This document shows positions 27,885 to 36,094 of a stretch of DNA of 64,000 nucleotides, piece by piece. A program made the position numbers and the translations under genes. How positions within the stretch are numbered: the first letter of the stretch is position 1; each line of letters opens with the position of its first letter. Source of the DNA: Bacteroides stercorirosoris (GTDB lineage Bacteria; Bacteroidota; Bacteroidia; Bacteroidales; Bacteroidaceae); contig NZ_FQZN01000007.1 of assembly GCF_900142015.1 (NCBI RefSeq), positions 153,794 through 217,793 on the forward strand, given 5' to 3'. Below the pieces are notes generated by a model. The model was given only the letters and a program-made list of their open reading frames with translations, was not told the origin of the DNA and searched no databases.

Positions 27885-27921
27885 AGTGACGACAAGTGCT
27901 GATAAATGTTTTGTCGTCACT
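27885..27921. promoter_or_regulatory. 11-bp inverted repeat AGTGACGACAA in a gene-poor stretch
   Basis: AGTGACGACAA at 27885-27895 and TTGTCGTCACT at 27911-27921 are exact complements around a 15-base loop. It stands in the 690-base space between the tricorn-like and NigD-like genes, where I see no convincing coding frame. Possible operator or small-RNA stem; no further evidence. Confidence 0.35.
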
Positions 27922-28115
27922 CTTTTCGTTCTGTTTGTTTACAAAATATCCGATTAATATCCTTGTAATCAGGTTATAATGCTGTTTTTTACATTTGTGG
28001 TTGATATTGGTGCGAATGCTCTGTTCTTGTTGATATACTATGGGACTTCATTGCTTCGAAATGAAGTCACTGCTCCCAGTTCTACACACATGAAGTTTGT
28101 TTCCTATAGTGGGAT

Positions 28116-28280
28116 GGCAGTTCCCCTTCATGGGTACGACAGTTCCCCTTCATGGGAACGACAGTTCCTCTTCATGGGAACGACGGTTTCCCTTCATGGG
28201 AACGATGGTTTCCCTTCATGGGAACGGTCGTTCCTTTTTATAGGCACTGCATTATCTCTTTATAGACACTGTATTATCTG
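28116..28280. repeat. 22-bp-period tandem repeat array of two unit types
   Basis: Five consecutive 22-bp units with consensus GACAGTTCCCCTTCATGGGAAC run 28116-28225. The last unit is followed by a half copy and, at 28237-28258 and 28259-28280, two units of a different 22-bp sequence (TTTATAGRCACTGYATTATCTS). A degenerate further copy lies just upstream near 28094. Unit length is not divisible by three, so the frame through it is not a gene. It ends 120 bases before the NigD-like start codon and may lie in its leader. Two unrelated units sharing a period of about two helical turns suggest spaced protein-binding sites, or slippage. Confidence 0.85.
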
Positions 28281-28400
28281 CTTATCTCTATCTAAAAGAC
28301 ATTATTGTTAATTAACAATATGCGATGCAGTCTTTCTTTCAATATCTCATTTCTATAACGTAGAAAGTTATTTTTAATGTTTAATTGGAGGAACCAAACT

Positions 28401-29153
28401 ATGAAATTTAATTCTGTATTTAGTAAAGCACTTTTGATTACGGGGGCTATAGTTTGTACTATAGGTTTACAGTCCTGTCTGGACGACGATGATAACAATT
28501 ATTATTACCTAAGATATCCGAACGCCCTTGTAACAGTGAAGAGTGACGCTGAGGGTTCGATGTTTTTGCAGTTGGATGATAAGACAACCTTGTTGCCGAC
28601 CAATGTGAAAAAATCTCCTTTTGGGGATAAAGAAGTCAGAGCGTTGGTGAATTATGATGAAGTAGACGAATCGAGCGGCGATTACAATAAAGCCGTCCAT
28701 ATCAACTGGATAGACAGTATCCTTACAAAACCCATCGCACCGGATTTGGGAGAAGAAAATGATGAGGTGTATGGCACTGACCCTGTGGAGATTATAAACG
28801 ATTGGGTGACTCTTGCAGAAGACGGTTATCTGACGCTTCGTTTCAGGACTGTATGGGGAGGTCAGAAAAAACATTTCGTGAACCTGTTGCTGAGCCAGGG
28901 CTCGGAAAATCCTTATGAAGTAGAGTTCCGTCATAATGCGTATGGCGATGTCTATGGAACAACAGACGACGGGCTGGTTGCCTTTAAGTTGGACGGACTG
29001 CCCGATACAGAAGGTAAAACGGTTAAACTGAAGCTGAAATGGAAGTCATTCAGTGGTGAGAAGTCAGCGGAATTTGATTATTGCACCCGTAAATCCGTTA
29101 CACCGAGTAACCCGGAGGCGGCAGCGGTAAGAAGTAATTTGAAATTAGAATAG
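28401..29153 (+). CDS. NigD-like lipoprotein
   Basis: 250 residues from the ATG at 28401, chosen because TTGGAGGAACC lies at ribosome-binding distance and the lipoprotein signal (TIGLQSC-LDDDD, Cys26) follows directly. Acidic residues after the Cys favour surface exposure. The N-terminal beta-barrel-like part (ALVTVKSDAEGSMFLQLDD) and the C-terminal beta-sandwich (LTLRFRTVWGG) fit the NigD family, known only from Bacteroidetes and first noted beside a bacteriocin gene; its function is unknown. It stands alone between two terminators. Confidence 0.85.
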   Translation: MKFNSVFSKALLITGAIVCTIGLQSCLDDDDNNYYYLRYPNALVTVKSDAEGSMFLQLDDKTTLLPTNVKKSPFGDKEVRALVNYDEVDESSGDYNKAVHINWIDSILTKPIAPDLGEENDEVYGTDPVEIINDWVTLAEDGYLTLRFRTVWGGQKKHFVNLLLSQGSENPYEVEFRHNAYGDVYGTTDDGLVAFKLDGLPDTEGKTVKLKLKWKSFSGEKSAEFDYCTRKSVTPSNPEAAAVRSNLKLE

Positions 29154-29182
29154 TTTTTTTCGTGAAACTGTGATTGATAAGT

Positions 29183-29222
29183 GGAAGGATGTCCGTAGTT
29201 TTGGGCATCCTTCCTTTTTTTA
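29183..29222 (+). terminator. Rho-independent terminator of the NigD-like gene
   Basis: GGAAGGATGTCC (29183-29194) pairs with GGGCATCCTTCC (29203-29214) with one mismatch and an 8-base loop, followed by a run of Ts. It lies 30 bases after the stop codon. Confidence 0.85.
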
Positions 29223-29263
29223 TGCTCAATTTCGTTTGAAATGAAACTTTAGAGAATCAATGT

Positions 29264-29294
29264 ATTGCCGCTTTTTTTTTAATCTTTATATTTG
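29264..29294 (+). promoter_or_regulatory. Bacteroides-type promoter of the GMP-synthase-like gene
   Basis: The -7 box TATATTTG (29287-29294) matches TAnnTTTG exactly, and ATTG (29264-29267) sits at the standard 19-base spacing as a -33 box with three of four bases. The start codon follows 60 bases later. Confidence 0.65.
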
Positions 29295-29354
29295 CGGATG
29301 AATTGAAAGTAAAGTCAAACTATTAGCAATATAATAATTAAAAAACGAAATCAG

Positions 29355-30662
29355 ATGAAACAGGACATGATTGTCATCCTTGACTTGGGTAGTCATGAGA
29401 ATACGGTATTGGCTCGCGCCATCCGTGCATTAGGAGTGTATAGTGAGATTTATCCTCACGACATCACAGTGGAAGAATTGAAAGCATTGCCCAACGTAAA
29501 GGGCATTATTATCAATGGCGGACCGAACAATGTGATTGATGGCGTGGCTATCGATGTGAATCCGGGTATCTATTCGATGGATATTCCAGTGATGGCCGCC
29601 GGTCATGATAAGGCAACGTGTGAAGTGAAACTGGCAGCGTTTACCGATGATATCGAGGCGATTAAAGCTGATGTAAAATCTTTCGTTTTCGATACTTGCA
29701 AAGCTGAAGCCAACTGGAATATGACAAACTTTGTCAACGACCAGATTGAATTGATTAAACGTCAGGTAGGCGATAAGAAGGTTCTGCTGGCTTTGTCCGG
29801 TGGAGTCGACAGCTCCGTGGTAGCTGCTTTGCTGCTGAAAGCGATTGGCGACAACCTGGTATGCGTGCATGTAAACCACGGTTTGATGCGTAAAGGTGAA
29901 TCGGAAGATGTAGTCGAAGTGTTCAAAAATCAATTGAAGGCGAATCTCGTTTATGTAGATGTTACCGACCGTTTCCTGGATAAGCTGGCAGGCGTGGAAG
30001 ATCCGGAACAAAAGCGTAAGATTATCGGTGGTGAGTTTATCCGTGTGTTCGAGGAAGAAGCGCGCAAGTTGGATGGTATCGACTTTTTAGGTCAGGGCAC
30101 CATTTATCCGGATATTGTGGAAAGCGGAACGAAGACAGCTAAAATGGTGAAATCTCATCATAATGTAGGCGGGCTTCCCGAAGACCTCAAGTTCCAGTTG
30201 GTAGAACCCTTGCGTCAATTATTCAAAGATGAAGTCCGTGCTTGTGGCTTGGAATTAGGCTTGCCTTATGAGATGGTTTACCGTCAACCTTTCCCCGGTC
30301 CCGGTTTAGGGGTACGTTGTTTGGGGGCCATCACGCGCGACCGTTTGGAGGCTGTCCGTGAGTCCGACGCCATTCTGCGCGAAGAATTCCAGATTGCCGG
30401 ATTGGATAAGAAGGTATGGCAATACTTTACGGTAGTGCCTGACTTCAAGTCTGTGGGTGTACGCGATAATGCCCGTTCTTTCGACTGGCCGGTTATTATC
30501 CGCGCCGTTAATACGGTAGATGCCATGACGGCCACCATTGAGCCTGTGGATTGGCCCATCCTGATGAAAATCACTGATCGTATTCTGAAAGAAGTGAAGA
30601 ATGTGAATCGTGTTTGTTACGATATGTCGCCGAAACCGAATGCGACGATAGAGTGGGAATAA
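29355..30662 (+). CDS. GMP-synthase (GuaA)-like protein with a shortened, non-catalytic glutaminase domain
   Basis: 435 residues; ordinary GuaA has about 510-525. The C-terminal part is a complete ATP-pyrophosphatase and dimerisation unit: P-loop LSGGVDSS at 148-154, FLGQGTIYPDIVES, the PFPGPGLGVR motif and a C-terminal PNATIEWE. This part normally adenylates XMP and aminates it to GMP. The N-terminal class I amidotransferase domain keeps the first strands (VILDLGSHENTVLARAIRALG, IIINGGPNN) but where the nucleophile elbow GVCYGMQ should be it reads PVMAAGHDKAT, and about 75 residues carrying the His and Glu of the triad are missing. It may use free ammonia or a partner glutaminase, or be a diverged paralogue. 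The XMP-amination half looks functional. Confidence 0.85.
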   Translation: MKQDMIVILDLGSHENTVLARAIRALGVYSEIYPHDITVEELKALPNVKGIIINGGPNNVIDGVAIDVNPGIYSMDIPVMAAGHDKATCEVKLAAFTDDIEAIKADVKSFVFDTCKAEANWNMTNFVNDQIELIKRQVGDKKVLLALSGGVDSSVVAALLLKAIGDNLVCVHVNHGLMRKGESEDVVEVFKNQLKANLVYVDVTDRFLDKLAGVEDPEQKRKIIGGEFIRVFEEEARKLDGIDFLGQGTIYPDIVESGTKTAKMVKSHHNVGGLPEDLKFQLVEPLRQLFKDEVRACGLELGLPYEMVYRQPFPGPGLGVRCLGAITRDRLEAVRESDAILREEFQIAGLDKKVWQYFTVVPDFKSVGVRDNARSFDWPVIIRAVNTVDAMTATIEPVDWPILMKITDRILKEVKNVNRVCYDMSPKPNATIEWE

Positions 30663-30703
30663 AAGAATGAAATAAAAATCGCCCCCGGAAGTTGGAAAAA
30701 TGA

Positions 30704-30752
30704 ACTGCACTCCAAAAGTTGGACACAAAACTTTAGGAGTGCAGTTTTTTTA
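30704..30752 (+). terminator. Hairpin with T-run inside the left end of the IS remnant
   Basis: AACTGCACTCC (30704-30714) pairs with GGAGTGCAGTT (30737-30747), extended inside by AAAGTT/AACTTT, and is followed by seven Ts. It should act as a terminator for the guaA-like gene, and also block read-through into the transposase, a common feature of insertion sequences. Confidence 0.7.
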
Positions 30753-31530
30753 TGCGACATTCATTTGAAGAAAAGCTCAATATCGTTAGCAGAATCAAAA
30801 GCGATAACCCCATTGAGTCTCTTGGTCGGTTGGGTATATCCCCCATAGATATCCGTACATAGGTACGCCGATATGATAAATATGGTGAATCTATGGCAAG
30901 ACTGAAGAAAAAACAGCATTAACAGACTGGAAAAGCTACAGGCCGAGAACCTTCGCCTGCGAGCCGAAAACACGATACTAAAAAAGTGAAAGCCTTAGTC
31001 GAGGAAGAAGAAGCCCGGGGCGGATCAATGGGCACAAGTCATCGACGAATTAGGGTCAGAATATTCTCTCAATTTATTGCTTGAATTAAGAAAGATGGTT
31101 TGTTTAGTGTTTTACTATCATTATAGTCGTTTAAAGGTTGCTAATAAATATACTATTGAAGAAGATGAGATTAAAAAGATTTCTTACAATATCTCCAAAA
31201 GTCCTATTTTGGAGATAGTATATGATATGCTTGATAAAGCTTTTAAGCGTTTTGGTGCACTATCAGCACTTTGGGTACCGAAAATGTCTTGAAGAGCATG
31301 GTATAATACAGAGCATGTCACGGAAAGACAACTGCCTTGACAACGCAATGGCTGAGAATATCTTTGGTATAATGAAATCTGAATTTCTTTATGTCGAGAA
31401 GTTTGAATCAGTTGAAGACTTCGTGAAAGTTTTAGAGGAATATATAGAGTATTACAATAATAATAGAATCAAATCAAGATTAAAAGGAAGGAGCCCGATG
31501 CAATATCGAACTCTTTATTTATCTTGCTAA
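30753..31530 (+). pseudogene. Broken IS3-family transposase (orfA and orfB fragments)
   Basis: From the ATG at 30753 the start of an orfA-like HTH protein reads MRHSFEEKLNIVSRIKSDNP but meets a stop in a frame-broken region. A coiled-coil piece (LQAENLRLRAENTILKK) is in a shifted frame near 30940. An orfB-like N-terminal piece (LNLLLELRKMVCLVFYYHYSRLK) follows near 31070, then a deletion and frameshift near 31260. The C-terminal integrase piece (about 31253-31530) keeps SRKDNCLDNAMAENIFG, FVKVLEEYIEYYNNNRIKS and RSPMQYR. The first two catalytic Asp regions are lost. Non-functional. Confidence 0.8.
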
Positions 31531-31564
31531 TTTATAAACAGTCCGACTTTTTGGGGGCACTTCA

Positions 31565-31964
31565 ATTTTCTTAAGGAGGCATTACTGAATATTTTCAGGG
31601 GGAAGAATCACTTTGGTTTCAGGGGGGCAGCTTACGCTGAATTTTCCAACATCATTGTCGAAGCAATTATGGAAAAATGGGCTGTCTTTTATCTATTGTT
31701 ATGACCTAATATCACCTCCTTATCAGCTCACTTATAGATCTTTGTTTGTGTGGAGAAAGGGCTGTGCAACGAAATATGTGGGAAGCTCCAATTGGAGAAT
31801 ATATAATGAAAACAGTTCGAAAATCCCATGAATGTATTGCTTCTTAAAAAAAAACTATAACGAATTAGCGGAAAAGCTTGTATAATTGAAATATAATATT
31901 TATGTTTGTGCTGTGATAAATAACTAATATTACAAATTCCAAAATAAAGCTACCTATAAAAGAT
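31565..31964. other. 400-base stretch without a convincing gene, upstream of the LacI-type regulator
   Basis: Short frames are present (up to about 72 codons near 31613) but none has a recognisable domain, start context or signal peptide. The segment between the IS remnant and 31860 looks like decayed coding or IS-flank sequence; I cannot assign it. The last 100 bases are AT-rich promoter sequence. Confidence 0.5.
31877..31908 (+). promoter_or_regulatory. Bacteroides-type promoter of the LacI-type regulator gene
   Basis: TATGTTTG at 31901-31908 matches the -7 consensus TAnnTTTG. CTTG at 31877-31880 is a near -33 box with 20-base spacing. The regulator start codon is 57 bases downstream. Confidence 0.55.
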
Positions 31965-32969
31965 ATGTTGCCACTAAAAAAAATATCGTTAAAGGATATT
32001 GCTGAAGCTGCAGGTGTTTCAACAGCATTGGTTTCATTCGTCTTGAATGGCAAGAAGAAGGAATATCGCGTGGGAGAAGAAACTGCCCAACGCATATTGA
32101 AGATTGCCAATGAAATGAATTACCAGCCTAATCTTGCTGCGAAGAGTCTTCGAAGCGGTAAGACGAAGACAATCGGATTGGTGGTTTCTGATATTTCCAA
32201 CCCATTTTTTTCCCAATTAGCACGTGTATTGGAAGATGAGGCAACCAAACGGGGATATACTGTACTTTTTGGAAGTTCAGACGAGGATAAGGATAAGATG
32301 AACCGTGTTGTCAGTAACCTTATTAATAAAGGTGTAGATGGGCTGATAATCGTTCCTTGTGACAACTCCGAGAAATCCATTGCTTCACTTGTGAACAATA
32401 ATGTTCCTATTGTTCTGTTCGACCGTTATTTCCCGGAAATTAATGTCAGCTATGTTGCTCTGAATAATTTCAATGCCTCCTATGTTTTAACCAGACATCT
32501 TTTGAATGCAGGCTACAATGCTCCATGCATGGTGGCTTATGATGTTAACCTAATCCATATGAAGGAACGCGTCCGTGGTTATAAGAAGGCCATGGATGAT
32601 GCCGGGAAAAAACATCTGATTAACGTGATATTCTTGAAGCAGGACACTCCCAGGAAATCGGCAGACCGTCTGCTTCCCAAAATGATTGACGGGGGTGTGG
32701 ATGCTTTTTTATTTGCCACCAACATGATTTCTTTATCCTGCCTGTATACTATAAAGGACATGGGAGAGGAGGTTATAAGCAAAATCGGTTTAGTCGGTTT
32801 TGACGGCAATCCGGTATTTGACTTTTTTAACGCTCCCATATCCTATATTCAGCAGCCTATAGAAACTTTGGTGCAGAAAGCGCTTGGGATTCTGATAGAT
32901 AATATAGCGGGAGGTAATACGGTACAGTCAGTACTTGCCGAAGGGGAATTTGTGGAAATAACTCTTTAG
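31965..32969 (+). CDS. LacI/GalR-family transcriptional regulator
   Basis: 334 residues. An N-terminal LacI helix-turn-helix (ISLKDIAEAAGVSTALVSFVLNGK) with the hinge helix (NLAAKSLRSGKTKTIGLV) is followed by a periplasmic-binding-protein-like sensor domain with SDISNPFFSQL and a C-terminal IGLVGFDGNPVFDFFNAPISYIQQP stretch. Family members usually repress nearby catabolic genes until a sugar or sugar phosphate binds. It stands directly before the fucI-like gene, and a near-palindromic site with central CG lies in the gap (32991-33002). It differs from the GntR-type regulator reported for the Bacteroides fucose operon. Ligand unknown; D-arabinose, D-ribulose or a phosphate of it are candidates. 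Confidence 0.93.
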   Translation: MLPLKKISLKDIAEAAGVSTALVSFVLNGKKKEYRVGEETAQRILKIANEMNYQPNLAAKSLRSGKTKTIGLVVSDISNPFFSQLARVLEDEATKRGYTVLFGSSDEDKDKMNRVVSNLINKGVDGLIIVPCDNSEKSIASLVNNNVPIVLFDRYFPEINVSYVALNNFNASYVLTRHLLNAGYNAPCMVAYDVNLIHMKERVRGYKKAMDDAGKKHLINVIFLKQDTPRKSADRLLPKMIDGGVDAFLFATNMISLSCLYTIKDMGEEVISKIGLVGFDGNPVFDFFNAPISYIQQPIETLVQKALGILIDNIAGGNTVQSVLAEGEFVEITL

Positions 32970-32990
32970 ATATTTTTTTTACATGCTTGC

Positions 32991-33002
32991 TTAAACGATT
33001 AA
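32991..33002. promoter_or_regulatory. Candidate LacI-family operator upstream of the fucI-like gene
   Basis: TTAAACGATTAA is palindromic at 10 of 12 positions around a central CG, as in LacI/GalR-family operators. It lies 22 bases after the regulator stop and 38 bases before the fucI-like start. The 7-mer TTAAACG or close variants also occur in the intergenic spaces at 38747, 38801 and 55581 (see findings). Confidence 0.5.
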
Positions 33003-33039
33003 ATGCTTTTTGAATTAATCCAAATAAATTAGTTGAACC

Positions 33040-34827
33040 ATGAAAAATTCAAGATTAATTGGTGGAAAGCCGAAAATTGGTATTCGACCTATCATTGATG
33101 GTCGTCGCGGAGGCATTCGTGAGTCATTGGAAGACATGACCATGACCATGGCTCATAAGGTGGCCGAACTTTACTCTTCTGTTTTGTGTCATGGCGACGG
33201 TACTCCCGTGGAATGTGTCATTGCAGATACAACTATCGGTGGGGTGGCTGAAGCCGCTATGGCAGCTGAAAAATTCCGTAACAATGGCGTGGGCGTGGTA
33301 CTTTCCGTAACCCCTTGCTGGTGCTATGGATTCGAGACTATTGATATGGACGGGGAAATGCCGAAAGCCATCTGGGGCTTTAACGGTACGGAACGTCCGG
33401 GTGCGGTTTATCTGGCTTCAGCATTGGCAAGTCATACACAGAAGGGATTGCCTACCTTTGGTATTTATGGACGTGATGTGCAGGAAGTCACCAATATGGA
33501 AATACCCGAAGACGTAAGGGAAAAACTGTTGCGTTTCGCCCGCGCAGGTATCGCTGTAGCCACGATGAAAGGCAAGTCCTATCTTTCAATCGGCAGCGTA
33601 TCCATGGGGATTGCCGGTTCTATTCCTAATCCTGATTTCTTTCAGGAATATCTGGGCATGCGCAATGAGTATGTTGATGCTAGTGAGATTGAACGTCGTG
33701 TCCAGCTGGGCATTTATGACCATGAAGAGTTTGAACGTGCCATGGGGTGGACGGAGAAGTATTGCAAGAGTAATGAAGGAACGGACTTTAATCCGGAACA
33801 TCTGGTATATTCCCGTGAAGAAAAAGATGCACGTTGGGAATATGTGGTGAAGATGACTCTCATTTTTCGTGATATGATGATCGGTAATCCCAAACTAGCG
33901 GAGATGGGATTCAAGGAAGAGGCAATGGGACACAACGCGATTGCCGCTGGTTTTCAAGGGCAGCGCCAATGGACGGACTATAAACCTGACGGCGACTTTT
34001 CAGAAGCTATCTTGAACACGTCTTTCGACTGGAATGGTATCCGTGAAGCATTTACTTTCGCTACGGAAAACGATACGCTGAACTGTATTTCCATGCTGTT
34101 CAACCATCTCTTGACAAATACGGCGCAGATATTTGCAGATGTACGCACTTATTGGAGTCCGAATGCGGTGGAACGCGTAACGGGCAAGAAACTGGAAGGC
34201 AAGGCAGCGAATGGTTTTATCCATCTTATCAACTCCGGTTCTTGTACGCTTGACGGAACCGGTTGTCAGACACGTGACGGTAAGCCGGTAATGAAACCCT
34301 TTTGGGAAATTACGGAAGAAGAGGTGGAAACTTGCCTTGCAGTAACCAAGTGGCATCCGGCTAGTCGTGAATATATGCGTGGCGGCGGTTATTCTTCACA
34401 GTTCGTGACTCGTGGTGAGATGCCTGTAACGATGTGCCGACTGAACCTTGTAAAAGGCCAGGGCCCGGTTCTGCAGATTGCTGAAGGTTGGACCGTCAAT
34501 CTGGATGAGGATGTTTTCAAGGCTATCAATGAGCGTACCGACCGTACATGGCCTTCCACCTTCTTTGCTCCTCGCCTGACAGGTAAGGGGTATTTCCGTG
34601 ACGTATATACCGTTATGAACAACTGGGGAGCCAACCATGGCGCTATCAGTTACGGACATATAGGTGCCGATCTGATTACTTTGGCTTCCATGCTCCGTAT
34701 ACCGATATGCATGCACAACGTTCCTGAGGAAAACATTTTCCGTCCCAGTGCATGGTCTGCCTTTGGTGAAGATATGGAAGGCAGCGATTACAGAGCCTGC
34801 AAGAATTACGGACCTCTCTATAAATAA
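33040..34827 (+). CDS. fucI: L-fucose/D-arabinose isomerase
   Basis: 595 residues, the normal FucI length. The enzyme converts the aldoses L-fucose or D-arabinose to L-fuculose or D-ribulose in the cytoplasm, with a metal ion. The metal ligands are present with the spacing of E. coli FucI (Glu337, Asp361, His528): Glu343 in ATENDTLN, Asp367 in FADVRTYW and His533 in NWGANHGA. No signal peptide. The opening [20 protein letters not shown] is typical. It follows the LacI-type regulator and precedes a DUF6786-like lipoprotein and a FucP-type permease. Because the cluster carries several GH172-family enzymes, D-arabinose may be the natural substrate here. No kinase or aldolase gene is in the window. 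Confidence 0.95.
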   Translation: MKNSRLIGGKPKIGIRPIIDGRRGGIRESLEDMTMTMAHKVAELYSSVLCHGDGTPVECVIADTTIGGVAEAAMAAEKFRNNGVGVVLSVTPCWCYGFETIDMDGEMPKAIWGFNGTERPGAVYLASALASHTQKGLPTFGIYGRDVQEVTNMEIPEDVREKLLRFARAGIAVATMKGKSYLSIGSVSMGIAGSIPNPDFFQEYLGMRNEYVDASEIERRVQLGIYDHEEFERAMGWTEKYCKSNEGTDFNPEHLVYSREEKDARWEYVVKMTLIFRDMMIGNPKLAEMGFKEEAMGHNAIAAGFQGQRQWTDYKPDGDFSEAILNTSFDWNGIREAFTFATENDTLNCISMLFNHLLTNTAQIFADVRTYWSPNAVERVTGKKLEGKAANGFIHLINSGSCTLDGTGCQTRDGKPVMKPFWEITEEEVETCLAVTKWHPASREYMRGGGYSSQFVTRGEMPVTMCRLNLVKGQGPVLQIAEGWTVNLDEDVFKAINERTDRTWPSTFFAPRLTGKGYFRDVYTVMNNWGANHGAISYGHIGADLITLASMLRIPICMHNVPEENIFRPSAWSAFGEDMEGSDYRACKNYGPLYK

Positions 34828-34841
34828 AGGAAACAAGCATT

Positions 34842-36065
34842 ATGTTGAAATCAACCAAACTGAAAAATACTCTGCTGGTAGGTGCAGCTACAATACTTGT
34901 ATCATGCGGTGGACAAAAAGAAATAAAGATGGGAAGTTATGCTTATGATGCTCGGTTTTTGAAAGACCATGGCATTGAATATACTGAATTGGTATCTGCT
35001 GACGGAAATTCCAAGGTAATGATCGTTCCGGCATGGCAGGGCCGTGTTATGACTACTTCTGCTTCAGGTGATGAAGGTGACAGCTATGGCTGGATCAACT
35101 ACCGTTTCATAAATGAAGGCAAGGTCAGTTCCCAGTTTAATCCGGTAGGTGGTGAAGAGCGCTTCTGGCTTGGTCCTGAAGGCGGTCCGTTCTCTCTTTA
35201 TTTTAAAGAAGGCCAAGAACAGGTCTATGACAATTGGGTAGTTCCTGCAGTGATTGATACGGAAACTTTCGACATCAAGTCACAAAGCGACAGCAGTATC
35301 CGTTTTGTGAAAGATACCCGTTTGGCGAATGCTTCCGGTACTACTTTCGATATGAATATTGACCGTACTGTGTCGTTGATGGATGCTGGTGAAGTGGCTG
35401 CGGATTTTGACATCGAACTTGCAGGCGACATGAAGATGGTAGCTTACAAGAGCGAGAATAAAATTACCAATACGGGGGACAATGCGTGGACAAAAGAAGG
35501 TGGACTGGTATCTGTATGGATGCTCGGTTGTTTTAATCCCACGCCGACCACTACTGTATTCATTCCTTATAAGGAGGATGCTGAAGGGGTTATCGTGAAT
35601 GACGAATATTTTGGCAAGATTCCTGCAGACAGGCTGATAAAGGAAAACGGTATCATCTATTTCAAGATTGACGGACTCTATCGCTCCAAACTGGGATTGC
35701 CGGCTTCACGCGCAACGGATTTATGCGGAAGCTATGATTCGTCGAAAGGCGTGCTCACCATATTGTGGTGCAGTCTTCCTGAAGCCCCTTCAACTTATGT
35801 AAACGGCCAATGGGGACCCCAGGAAGATCCGTTTGCCGGTGACGTAATCAATTCTTATAATGACGGTCCGGTAGAAGACGGTTCCATCATGGGTCCTTTC
35901 TATGAAATCGAGACTTCCTCACCCGGTGCGGAGTTGGCTCCCGGCGCATCGTTAGTTCATACACAGAAAGTAATTCATATACAGGGCAAGGATGAACAAC
36001 TGGTTCCTATCGTGCAGAAATTGTTCGGAGCGGACTTGAATGTAATCAAGACAAAGTTTCAATAG
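34842..36065 (+). CDS. DUF6786-like lipoprotein
   Basis: 407 residues; the signal ends in ILVSC-GGQKE, a lipobox. The body is rich in beta-strands and resembles the DUF6786 family, with features reminiscent of aldose-mutarotase folds (SKVMIVPAWQGRVMTTS, FNPVGGEERFWLGPEGG, a late WGPQEDPF). I do not recognise catalytic residues with certainty. Location between an isomerase and a permease suggests an accessory role in handling the free sugar, for example anomer interconversion in the periplasm. This is inference. Confidence 0.65.
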   Translation: MLKSTKLKNTLLVGAATILVSCGGQKEIKMGSYAYDARFLKDHGIEYTELVSADGNSKVMIVPAWQGRVMTTSASGDEGDSYGWINYRFINEGKVSSQFNPVGGEERFWLGPEGGPFSLYFKEGQEQVYDNWVVPAVIDTETFDIKSQSDSSIRFVKDTRLANASGTTFDMNIDRTVSLMDAGEVAADFDIELAGDMKMVAYKSENKITNTGDNAWTKEGGLVSVWMLGCFNPTPTTTVFIPYKEDAEGVIVNDEYFGKIPADRLIKENGIIYFKIDGLYRSKLGLPASRATDLCGSYDSSKGVLTILWCSLPEAPSTYVNGQWGPQEDPFAGDVINSYNDGPVEDGSIMGPFYEIETSSPGAELAPGASLVHTQKVIHIQGKDEQLVPIVQKLFGADLNVIKTKFQ

Positions 36066-36094
36066 GGTAATTATATAAAAATAGGAGAATTCGT

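Larger units (their letters stand above)
30702..31564 (+). mobile_element. Degenerate IS3-family insertion sequence, internally deleted
   Basis: Terminal inverted repeats are recognisable: TGAACTGCACTCCAAAAGTT... at 30702-30725 and its partner at 31541-31564 match at 19 of 24 bases. Only 863 bp lie between the outer ends; IS3-type elements usually have 1.2-1.5 kb. Inside are broken pieces of both transposase frames. No clear target duplication is visible. The element is inserted 40 bases after the guaA-like gene and cannot move by itself. Confidence 0.75.

Noticed and set aside
28116..28225. Possible CRISPR array
   Set aside because: The 22-bp units abut directly with no unique spacers, and no cas gene is nearby.
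27979..28311. 110-codon frame over the 22-bp repeats
   Set aside because: The repeat unit is not a multiple of three, the peptide has no domain, and no ribosome-binding context is present.
31613..31831. 72-codon frame after the IS remnant
   Set aside because: No domain, no start context; probably decayed sequence. I could not identify its source.
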